The position numbers and the translations under genes are program-made. Source: Eubacteriales bacterium (lineage in GTDB: Bacteria > Bacillota > Clostridia > Christensenellales > CAG-138). Taken from it: 6,026 nt of DNA. The notes below the pieces were generated by a model. It was not told the origin of the DNA and did not search any database. It saw only the letters and a program-made list of their open reading frames with translations. Within the stretch, counting starts at the first letter, position 1. Every line of letters begins with the position of its first letter. The stretch spans positions 1-6,026 of the forward strand of contig JAQVML010000102.1 in NCBI GenBank assembly GCA_028703645.1, written 5' to 3'. Of the stretch, positions 1-5,493 are shown one piece after another.

Positions 1-968
1 GGCACGACCTGTTTAAAAAGTCGGAACTTCGTTGCGTGTTCGGCTCCGGCTACGCAGGCAAGCGCAACGCAATTCTCTTTGCCGCGCTGGAAAACCACAT
101 GGACTACCTGCTCTTTTTGGACGACGACGAATACCCGCTCGCGGTCACGAAGAGCAAGGATGTCTGCCTCTGGAGCGGACAGCACGTCATCCTCTCCCAC
201 TTGCTGGAGATTCCGAACGTGGACTACACCAACGGGCTGCACTGCGGCTATATTTCGCCGATTCCGCAGATTCCATTTAACGAAAACTTTACCGAAGCGG
301 ATTTCAAATCGTTTATCGAGGCGATCAGCAACGACATTCTCAATTGGGACAATATGCGGCGGCTGATGCAATCCGGCGGCGTTACCTACGCTTCGACCGA
401 GGTGCTGATGAAGCGGCAGTCCGCGGAGGTTCAGGAGATCAACCGCTGCAAGTTTATCTCCGGCGCAAATCTCTGCATCAACCTGACGAAGCCGGAGCGA
501 ACGTTTCCGTTTTTCAATCCGCCCGGCGCGCGCGGGGAAGACACGTTTCTCTCCACCATGCTGCATGACCGAACGGTGATGGAAATTCCGGTCTATGCGT
601 TCCACGACGGATTTTCGAGCTATAAATATATCCTCAGCGGCGTGCTGCCAACGGAGCTTGCGCCGATCAAGGCGGATTCGCAAGCGATCATCGCGCGGTT
701 TTTGAGTGCCTGCATCGGCTGGGTTCGCTACAAACCGCTGCTTGTCTATCTGACGAATCCGGAAGGATATGACGCGCAGATTGCAAAAATGCGAAAGACG
801 CTGGCGGAGATTTCGCCAAAGCTCGCGCAGTATTTCAACAACGACGGGTTCTTGAAGATCATCGACGAGTTGGAGGAATATCAGGCAAACGCGAAAAAAC
901 ATGCCTCCCAGTTCCATCTGGCACAGGATACCTGGCAAAAGCTCTTGGATACCATCATCGCACGGTAA
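1..968 (+). CDS. Glycosyltransferase, GT-A-like (5' end outside window)
   Basis: Probable nucleotide-sugar-dependent glycosyltransferase acting on a cell-surface or secreted glycan; donor and acceptor cannot be told. The frame is open from base 3 with no stop, so the gene enters from the left edge. A GTG at 36 is possible but lacks a Shine-Dalgarno site and would delete the N-terminal nucleotide-binding strand of a GT-A fold. Visible in order: a GYAGKRNA segment (51-74) resembling the GT2 'ARN' region; the acidic LFLDDDEYP motif (111-137, D triplet 120-128), the probable DxD metal/nucleotide site; FISGANLCI (453-479); then GARGEDTFLS (525-554), whose GED (534-542) resembles the catalytic acidic motif of inverting GT2-like enzymes. 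The C-terminal ~100 residues look helical and charged. No membrane segment is obvious. It ends at TAA 966-968, convergent with tatD. The glycosyltransferase call rests on motifs only; the exact family is unknown. Confidence 0.68.
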   Translation, partial: HDLFKKSELRCVFGSGYAGKRNAILFAALENHMDYLLFLDDDEYPLAVTKSKDVCLWSGQHVILSHLLEIPNVDYTNGLHCGYISPIPQIPFNENFTEADFKSFIEAISNDILNWDNMRRLMQSGGVTYASTEVLMKRQSAEVQEINRCKFISGANLCINLTKPERTFPFFNPPGARGEDTFLSTMLHDRTVMEIPVYAFHDGFSSYKYILSGVLPTELAPIKADSQAIIARFLSACIGWVRYKPLLVYLTNPEGYDAQIAKMRKTLAEISPKLAQYFNNDGFLKIIDELEEYQANAKKHASQFHLAQDTWQKLLDTIIAR

Positions 969-1006
969 GGAAGAGCAAACCACACGAAAACCCAAATTGG
1001 CAACAC

Positions 1007-1037
1007 AAAGGACGCTCCGTTTCGAGCGCCCTTTTTT
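1007..1037. terminator. Probable bidirectional rho-independent terminator
   Basis: The hairpin has arms GGACGCTC (1010-1017) and GAGCGCCC (1024-1031) around a 6-base loop. It is extended by AAA (1007-1009) opposite TTT (1032-1034) and followed on + by six T (1032-1037). On the + strand there is one A-C mismatch. On the - strand the same position is a G-U wobble, so the stem is continuous there and is followed by a weaker T-rich stretch. It lies between the stops of the convergent glycosyltransferase (968) and tatD (1052) genes and so can serve both. Confidence 0.85.
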
Positions 1038-1051
1038 GATGCGTTATGTTT

Positions 1052-1822
1052 TTACAGCGAGATTCCGAAGAGATCCATCGCGTTTTGATAGGTGGCGGCT
1101 GCCGCTTCTTCCAGCGGAATATTGCGTACCTTCGCCAGCATTTCTAACGTGAGGTGGATCAGCAGCGGGCTGTTGCGCTCGCCGCGGTGCGGTTCCGGCG
1201 TCATATACGGGCAATCGGTCTCGATCACGAGCCGCTCCAGCGGCAATTTCTCCGCAATGGCGCGCTGCTTGGTGGCGTTTTTAAACGTCAGCGCGCCGCC
1301 AAATGCAATGTAGTACCCCATGTCGATGTATCGCACCGCGTCCTCATAGCTGCCGGAATAGCAGTGCAGCACGCCGCCCAATCGGCCTTTTCGCGCGGCG
1401 AGCAAGCTCATCACATCCCCGTGCGCCTCGCGATCGTGGATGATGACGGGCTTTTTTACGGCGATTGCGAGGTCAAGCTGATTGGCAAACGCCTCCCGCT
1501 GCACTTCGCGCGGGGAAAAGTCGTAGTGGTAGTCCAGCCCGATTTCGCCGACCGCCACGATCTTTTTCTGCTCCAGCGCGCGCTCTACGCGCAGGAGATT
1601 GGTGTTGTCCGCTTTGCTGGCGGAGTGCGGATGGATGCCAGCGCTGCCAAAGACAAAGTCGTAGAGCAGCGTGAGCGCCTGTATCTTCGGAATATCTTCC
1701 GCTTCGACGCACGCTTCGACAAAGCCGCGCACACCCGCACCGGGAAGCGATGCGATGAGCGAACTGCGATCCTCGTCAAACTTGTCGTCGAGCAAATGCG
1801 CGTGGGTATCAAATAACTGCAT
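1052..1822 (-). CDS. tatD: TatD-family metal-dependent DNase
   Basis: 256 residues, the normal length for TatD-family cytoplasmic hydrolases (amidohydrolase-like TIM barrel). Known members are Mg-dependent 3'-5' exonucleases or deoxyribonucleases linked to DNA repair and turnover. All family motifs are present: DTHAHL (residues 5-10, metal ligands H7 and H9), GIHPH (62-66), VGEIGLDYHYD (91-101, ligand E93), PVIIHDREA (125-133, H129), LHCYSGS (152-158, H153) and ETDCPYMTP (201-209, D203), followed by PHRGERNSP. No ligand is missing. The ATG at 1822 is preceded by AGGAAG (1830-1835) seven bases away. It is the third gene after metG and the GNAT gene, starting 23 bases after the GNAT stop with no terminator between. 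The metG-tatD neighbourhood is well known in Firmicutes (metS-yabD of Bacillus subtilis). Whether it acts on DNA in vivo is inferred from the family. Confidence 0.95.
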   Translation of the reverse strand: MQLFDTHAHLLDDKFDEDRSSLIASLPGAGVRGFVEACVEAEDIPKIQALTLLYDFVFGSAGIHPHSASKADNTNLLRVERALEQKKIVAVGEIGLDYHYDFSPREVQREAFANQLDLAIAVKKPVIIHDREAHGDVMSLLAARKGRLGGVLHCYSGSYEDAVRYIDMGYYIAFGGALTFKNATKQRAIAEKLPLERLVIETDCPYMTPEPHRGERNSPLLIHLTLEMLAKVRNIPLEEAAAATYQNAMDLFGISL

Positions 1823-1845
1823 GGTGAAACTTCCTGTATTCTTCG

Positions 1846-2394
1846 TTATGCTTGCTGCGTGAGATCGAGATCCATCAAAATCTCGTCATAATACGTGCCG
1901 CGGACATTGATTTTTTTCTTGTGCCGGCCTGCTTCAACAAAGCCGAAGCGCTTGTAGAGCGCGATGGCCCGCCCGTTTTCTTCGTGCACCTCCAACGAGA
2001 GCATCCGCAGAAAGCCGGTGTCCTTGGCAAAATCGATCATGGCGCGCATGGCGATGCTGCCGATGCCGAGGTGCCAGTAAGCGCGCTTGATCGAGATACT
2101 TACCCCGCCGACGTGCGCAATTCGTTTTCTCGCTGCCGCGCGAACGTCGCAGACCAGCACGATTTCGCCGTCGATCGTGCCGACGAACATCTTCGTGTTC
2201 GGGGCGCTCAGCGTGGCGGTGATCCAGTCCTGTTCGCCTTCGAGCGTGAGGCCTTCGATTCCGTTTTCATCCGCAAGCAAAAAATCCGTCTCGCTGCCGA
2301 CAACCTTGAGAAAATCGATCAACTTCTGCGCGTCGTCCAGCGTTGGATCGCGCAAAATCAGGGTTCGTCCGTCGCAAACGGTAAATTCGGACAT
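1846..2394 (-). CDS. GNAT-family N-acetyltransferase
   Basis: 182 residues, a single GNAT domain that would transfer acetyl from acetyl-CoA to an amine; the substrate cannot be read from sequence. The acetyl-CoA loop is WHLGIGS (107-113), the place of the (Q/R)xxGxG/A signature, with Trp at the usual Q/R position. The C-terminal signature follows: SLEVHEENGRAIALYKRFGF (133-152), containing the N-x-x-A-x-x-L-Y-x-x-x-G-F pattern, then a closing strand around YYDEILMDL (168-176). The overall form is of the RimJ/RimL-like single-domain type. The start is the ATG at 2394, not the in-frame TTG at 2412, because AAGGAG lies seven bases before the ATG while the TTG reading begins within the ribosome-binding region. 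It sits 27 bases after metG and 23 before tatD and is probably co-transcribed with both under the metG T-box. Family certain, role unknown. Confidence 0.93.
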   Translation of the reverse strand: MSEFTVCDGRTLILRDPTLDDAQKLIDFLKVVGSETDFLLADENGIEGLTLEGEQDWITATLSAPNTKMFVGTIDGEIVLVCDVRAAARKRIAHVGGVSISIKRAYWHLGIGSIAMRAMIDFAKDTGFLRMLSLEVHEENGRAIALYKRFGFVEAGRHKKKINVRGTYYDEILMDLDLTQQA

Positions 2395-2401
2395 GGGAAT
2401 G

Positions 2402-2407
2402 CTCCTT
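2402..2407 (-). promoter_or_regulatory. Shine-Dalgarno site of the GNAT gene
   Basis: AAGGAG on the - strand with a 7-base spacer to the ATG at 2394. It decides the start: the longer in-frame reading from TTG at 2412 would run through this site. Confidence 0.85.
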
Positions 2408-2421
2408 TCCAACCGCGTTAT

Positions 2422-4446
2422 TTATCGCACTTTTAGCCCGCTCTCCATCTCGGCGAGCGTCGTCAGCGCGGAGAGGTTTTCGTCCGCCGCATCCGAGGCG
2501 CAGAGGATCATGCCGCGGCTTTCGACCCCGCAGAGCGTGACGGGTTTGAGGTTTGCCACCAGCACGACGGTCTTGCCGACGAGGTCGTCCGGCGCGTACC
2601 ACTGCTTGATGCCGGAGACGACGGTGCGCGTTTCCGAACCGACTTCAAGTGTTAATTTGAGCAGCTTTTTGCTCTTCTTAATCTCTTCGCAGGCGATGAC
2701 TTTCGCCAGTCGCAGATCGATCTTCGCAAAGTCGTCATACTCGATCTCGGACGGGGTTTCGTCGTCGCCATGCCCGTGTTTTGCGGGCGCAGCCGGGGCC
2801 GTTTCCGCCGGGGCGGGCGCTGCCGCTGCCGCGGGGGCATCCTTCGCCGGAGCCAACGCCGCCTTCGCTTTTTCCGCTTCTGCTGCGAAATAGGCGAGCT
2901 CCGCCTCCGCGTCGATGCGCGGGAAGAGTGCTTCACCCTTGTGTACGGCAGAACCTGGAACGCTGCCACCCCACGCGACGGACTCATACGTCGCCTGCGC
3001 GGGAGCCGTACCCAGCTGGGTAAACATTTTCGCGGGTGTGCGGGTGAGATACGGCGTGAGCAGAATTGCGACAATTCGGAGGCTCTCCGCTAGGTTATAC
3101 AGCACCGTCTTGAGACGCTCCTGACCCGCTTCGCTCTTGGCGAGCGTCCACGGCGCGGTCACGTCGATGTATTTGTTGCAGGCGCCAACGAGCTTCCAAA
3201 TCTCCGCGAGCGCATCGGGAATGTGCAGCTCGATCATCTGCGCGTCCACCTTGGCGGGCAGCTCTTTGGCCAGCGCAATGAGGGCCGCGTCTTCTTCCGC
3301 AACCGCACCGGGCGCGGGCAGCGTGCCGCCGAAATACTTATCGATCATCGCGACCGTACGACTGAGCAGATTGCCGAGGTCGTTGGCGAGGTCGGTGTTG
3401 ATGCGCGCAATCAGCGCCTCGTTGGAGAACGTGCCGTCCGAACCAAACGGGACTTCGCGCAGCAGGAAATAGCGAATCGCGTCCACGCCGTAGCGCGCAC
3501 AGAGCTGCACAGGGTCGACCACATTGCCCTTACTTTTGCTCATCTTGCCGCCGTCGAGCACGAGCCAACCGTGACCGAACACCTGCTTTGGCAGCGGTTC
3601 GCCGAGCGCCATGAGCATGATCGGCCAGATGATCGTGTGAAAGCGCACGATCTCCTTGCCCACGATGTGGACGTCCGCCGGCCAGAACTTGCGGTAGAGC
3701 GAATCGTTGTCGCTTCCCCACCCGAGCGCGGTAATGTAGTTGGAAAGTGCATCCAGCCAAACGTAGACCACGTGTTTTTCGTCAAACGTGACGGGAATTC
3801 CCCACGTGAAGCTTGTGCGGCTTACGCAGAGGTCCTCAAGGCCCGGCAGAAGAAAGTTTTGCAGCATCTCGTTGGTGCGGCTGACCGGCTGGATAAACGT
3901 CGGGTTATCCTTGATGTATTGGATCAATCGATCGGCATACTTCGAGAGCCGGAAGAAGTAGCTCTCCTCCTCGACGAGCTCCACAGGGCCGCCGCAATCG
4001 GGGCAAACGCCGCCCGCATCCTTGACCTGACGATCCAGCCAAAAACTTTCGCACGGGGTGCAGTAGAAACCCGTGTACTTCGATTTATAGATGTCGCCCT
4101 GATCGTAGAGTTGCTGAAACATCTTTTGCACGGCCTTGACGTGGTAATCGTCGGTCGTGCGGATAAATTTATCATAGGAGATGTCGAGGAGTTTCCAGAG
4201 GTCCTTGAATCCCGCGACGATTTTATCCACGTATTGCTGTGGGGTGACGCCCGCGGCCTTGGCTTTGCGTTCAATCTTCTGGCCGTGCTCGTCCGAACCG
4301 GTCAAAAAGAACGTTTCGTCTCCGCGCTGGCGGTGATAGCGCGCGATGGCGTCCGTCGCAACGGTGCTGTAAGCGTGACCAATGTGCAGGTTCGAGCTGG
4401 GGTAATAGATTGGGGTTGTGATGTAAAATGTCTTTTTCTCTTCCAT
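2422..4446 (-). CDS. metG: Methionyl-tRNA synthetase with C-terminal tRNA-binding domain
   Basis: 674-residue cytoplasmic class I synthetase that joins methionine to tRNA-Met. In order: Rossmann core with the HIGH signature (NLHIGH, H21-H24) and TGSDEHGQ (about 49-56); connective region with a zinc knuckle pair, CTPC (C129, C132) and CPDC (C148, C151); KMSKS signature (301-305) in GGKMSKSKGN; helical anticodon-binding domain (about 345-480) including NKYIDVTAPW; an Ala/Pro-rich linker (about 523-565); and a C-terminal OB-fold of the Trbp111/EMAP type (about 569-674) with FAKIDLRLAKV and VVSGIKQWY. Length and domain order match bacterial MetRS forms with the appended tRNA-binding domain. The ATG at 4446 is chosen because GGAGG lies eight bases upstream; an in-frame TTG at 4461 overlaps that site. 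First gene of its unit, preceded by a methionine T-box leader. No key residue is missing. Confidence 0.98.
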   Translation of the reverse strand: MEEKKTFYITTPIYYPSSNLHIGHAYSTVATDAIARYHRQRGDETFFLTGSDEHGQKIERKAKAAGVTPQQYVDKIVAGFKDLWKLLDISYDKFIRTTDDYHVKAVQKMFQQLYDQGDIYKSKYTGFYCTPCESFWLDRQVKDAGGVCPDCGGPVELVEEESYFFRLSKYADRLIQYIKDNPTFIQPVSRTNEMLQNFLLPGLEDLCVSRTSFTWGIPVTFDEKHVVYVWLDALSNYITALGWGSDNDSLYRKFWPADVHIVGKEIVRFHTIIWPIMLMALGEPLPKQVFGHGWLVLDGGKMSKSKGNVVDPVQLCARYGVDAIRYFLLREVPFGSDGTFSNEALIARINTDLANDLGNLLSRTVAMIDKYFGGTLPAPGAVAEEDAALIALAKELPAKVDAQMIELHIPDALAEIWKLVGACNKYIDVTAPWTLAKSEAGQERLKTVLYNLAESLRIVAILLTPYLTRTPAKMFTQLGTAPAQATYESVAWGGSVPGSAVHKGEALFPRIDAEAELAYFAAEAEKAKAALAPAKDAPAAAAAPAPAETAPAAPAKHGHGDDETPSEIEYDDFAKIDLRLAKVIACEEIKKSKKLLKLTLEVGSETRTVVSGIKQWYAPDDLVGKTVVLVANLKPVTLCGVESRGMILCASDAADENLSALTTLAEMESGLKVR

Positions 4447-4454
4447 TTCGGTGT

Positions 4455-4459
4455 CCTCC
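4455..4459 (-). promoter_or_regulatory. Shine-Dalgarno site of metG
   Basis: GGAGG on the - strand, eight bases before the ATG at 4446. It lies just downstream of the leader terminator and excludes the in-frame TTG at 4461 as start, since that codon runs into this site. Confidence 0.88.
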
Positions 4460-4476
4460 AAATAAAAAAATCAGGC

Positions 4477-4515
4477 AAATAAAAAGCATGCCGCCCACAT
4501 GTAAGGACGGCACGC
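4477..4515 (-). terminator. Regulated terminator of the metG T-box leader
   Basis: On the - strand GCGTGCCGTCC (4515-4505) pairs with GGGCGGCATGC (4496-4486) over 11 positions, including two G-U pairs, around an 8-base loop. The T run TTTTTATTT (4485-4477) follows. The 5' arm shares bases with the 3' half of the antiterminator, so the two structures exclude each other. It ends about 30 bases before the metG start codon. Confidence 0.92.
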
Positions 4516-4544
4516 ATACAGAACGAGCCGAAAAACCACCTTAC
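4501..4544 (-). promoter_or_regulatory. T-box antiterminator with tRNA acceptor-binding bulge
   Basis: On the - strand GTAAGG (4544-4539) pairs with CCTTAC (4506-4501). After the bulge TGGTTTTT (4538-4531), CGGC (4530-4527) pairs with GCCG (4511-4508). TGGT is the part expected to pair with the 3' ACCA of uncharged tRNA-Met. The usual T-box sequence continues as ACC then GCG; here it is T-rich. Forming this helix consumes 4505-4511 and so blocks the terminator. Confidence 0.8.
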
Positions 4545-4640
4545 TTCCCCGATAGGAGGGGGCATAAGTTTCCGCTGTATCGGGCGGAGACCCGCCGCGG
4601 CTGAGGCGAATGGAGCGTTCACCGCGAGAAGCTCGGGAGC

Positions 4641-4643
4641 CAT
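4641..4643 (-). promoter_or_regulatory. T-box specifier codon AUG (Met)
   Basis: ATG on the - strand within GAACATGGCTCC, placed in the 3' side of Stem I after the distal hairpin, where T-box specifier loops lie. It would pair with the CAU anticodon of tRNA-Met, in agreement with the methionyl-tRNA synthetase downstream. It is not a translation start: no Shine-Dalgarno site precedes it. Confidence 0.85.
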
Positions 4644-4743
4644 GTTCGCAAAGGGCGCGATTTCGGGCTTTCACCTGACCCCGAATCTCTCTTCAAACGC
4701 GCGAGATTGCTACTCTTTCCGTCGTTGCTTATATAGTTTTATT

Positions 4744-4773
4744 AGCGTATCACCAACAATGGAAGGTTGTCAA
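4744..4773 (-). promoter_or_regulatory. Probable sigma-A promoter of the metG unit
   Basis: On the - strand a consensus -35 TTGACA (4773-4768) is followed after 18 bases by a weaker -10 TACGCT (4749-4744). A TG one base before the -10 gives an extended -10 (TGATACGCT). Transcription would begin near 4737, just ahead of the T-box Stem I. Its -35 overlaps that of the divergent pth promoter. Confidence 0.75.
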
Positions 4774-4795
4774 GAGCGCGCGAAAGTGCTATGAT
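4767..4795 (+). promoter_or_regulatory. Probable sigma-A promoter of pth-mfd
   Basis: On the + strand TTGTCA (4767-4772), a 17-base spacer and TATGAT (4790-4795) make a good sigma-A promoter. Transcription would begin near 4802, giving an untranslated leader of about 50 bases before pth. The -35 box occupies the same bases as the -35 of the divergent metG promoter. Confidence 0.78.
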
Positions 4796-4851
4796 AATTT
4801 GGCTTTCAAAATCGTTGAAGGCAGAGTAAGAAAAAGAGCTTTGAGGGTAAA

Positions 4852-5436
4852 ATGTTCGTCGTAGCGGGTCTTGGCAATCCGGGGTTACTCTATAAACGCA
4901 CGCGCCACAACGCGGGCTTTCAGGCGCTGGACGCGCTGGCGCAGGAGCTTTGCATCAAGGTCACCAAGCGCGGCTTTTCCGGCGAATATGGCGAAGGAAG
5001 CTATCAAGGCGAGCGCGTGATTCTGGTCAAACCCACGACCTATATGAACCTTTCTGGCGACTGCATTCAGGCGGTGCTGCATTTTTACAAGTGTCCCGTG
5101 GAACACCTCATCGTGCTCTACGACGATATCGAGCTGCCGGTGGGGTCTCTTCGCATTCGTGACAAGGGCAGCGCGGGCACGCACAACGGCATGCGCTCCA
5201 TCATCGGCACCATCGGCAGCGAAAATTTTCCGCGCGTGCGCATCGGCGTTGGCGGAAACAACGGGGAAGACCTGAAAAAACATGTGTTGGGAAAGCCCAG
5301 CAAACAGGATCAAGCGCTGCTTGCGAACGCGTTTTGCGACGCGGTTGGCGCGGTTCGATTGATATTAGAAGGCAAGCTGCAAGAAGCGCAGGCCAAATAC
5401 AACAAACGACACATCGGCGGGACGAAGACGGAATAA
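4852..5436 (+). CDS. pth: Peptidyl-tRNA hydrolase
   Basis: 194 residues, the normal length of bacterial Pth. It cleaves the ester bond of peptidyl-tRNAs that drop off ribosomes and so returns free tRNA; cytoplasmic and usually essential. The family motifs are complete: GLGNPG (6-11), RHNAGF (18-23) with catalytic H19, KPTTYMNLSG (60-69) with M65 and N66, YDDIELPVG (90-98) where D91 matches the Asp that assists the catalytic His, and GSAGTHNGMRSI (106-117) with N112. VRIGVGG (129-135) follows. The ATG at 4852 is preceded by GAGGG (4843-4847) with a short 4-base gap, and the residues begin at the usual first strand (FVVAGLGNPG). It is the first gene after the divergent promoter, with mfd next in the same direction, as in many Firmicutes. 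Nothing is missing or altered. Confidence 0.97.
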   Translation: MFVVAGLGNPGLLYKRTRHNAGFQALDALAQELCIKVTKRGFSGEYGEGSYQGERVILVKPTTYMNLSGDCIQAVLHFYKCPVEHLIVLYDDIELPVGSLRIRDKGSAGTHNGMRSIIGTIGSENFPRVRIGVGGNNGEDLKKHVLGKPSKQDQALLANAFCDAVGAVRLILEGKLQEAQAKYNKRHIGGTKTE

Positions 5437-5440
5437 CAAG

Positions 5441-5481
5441 CCGTTCGCGTCCCGACTCTTAGCAAGATGAACGGGGGACGC
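5441..5481 (+). other. Inverted repeats between pth and mfd, role unknown
   Basis: Two perfect complementary pairs interleave here: CCGTTC (5441-5446) with GAACGG (5469-5474), and GCGTCCC (5447-5453) with GGGACGC (5475-5481). Because the arms cross, they would form as alternative hairpins, each with a loop of about 21 bases. There is no T run, so it is not a terminator. The 3' arms cover the G-run ahead of the proposed mfd start, so an effect on mfd translation is conceivable. Chance pairing in GC-rich DNA is not excluded. Confidence 0.3.
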
Positions 5482-5493
5482 TTGACGCCGGGC

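Larger units (their letters stand above)
4477..4737 (-). promoter_or_regulatory. Methionine-specific T-box riboswitch (metG leader)
   Basis: A cis-acting leader RNA that senses the charging state of tRNA-Met and controls transcription into metG. Read on the - strand it shows the T-box order. The Stem I start has GACGGAAAGAGTAG (4723-4710). AGAGAGA (4692-4686) and a distal hairpin follow, TTCGGG (4685-4680) pairing with CCCGAA (4667-4662), with loop GTCAGGTGAAAG. Next comes the specifier region GAACATGGCTCC with AUG at 4643-4641. A possible Stem III is CCCGATA (4584-4578) with TATCGGG (4554-4548). Last come the antiterminator with a TGGT bulge and the overlapping terminator. Family knowledge: uncharged tRNA pairs its anticodon with the specifier and its NCCA end with the UGGN bulge, favouring antitermination. 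UGGU fits an ACCA acceptor end. The bulge is not canonical after UGGU. The 5' limit is inferred from the promoter. Confidence 0.93.

Noticed and set aside
36..38. GTG as the start of the glycosyltransferase
   Set aside because: No ribosome site precedes it, the frame is open to the left edge, and starting there would remove the N-terminal strand of a GT-A fold.
1154..1816. Open frame of 220 codons on + opposite tatD
   Set aside because: Antisense shadow of a complete TatD gene; no Shine-Dalgarno site and no recognisable motifs.
1852..2436. Open frame of 194 codons on + opposite the GNAT gene
   Set aside because: Antisense to a clear GNAT domain and without a sensible start; a shadow frame.
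3223..4482. Long open frame (419 codons) on + opposite metG
   Set aside because: It lies wholly antisense to a MetRS with every motif in place, its translation shows no recognisable domain, and it would start inside metG without a ribosome site. Long antisense frames are expected in GC-rich coding DNA.
4471..4674. Short open frames on - within the metG leader, including the ATG at 4643
   Set aside because: The region is explained by the T-box structure. The ATG is the specifier codon, and no Shine-Dalgarno site supports translation there.
4447..4851. SAM (S-box) riboswitch or another methionine-sensing leader before metG
   Set aside because: The features fit a T-box (GACGGAAAGAGTAG start, AUG specifier, TGGT bulge, overlapping terminator), and I saw no S-box consensus.
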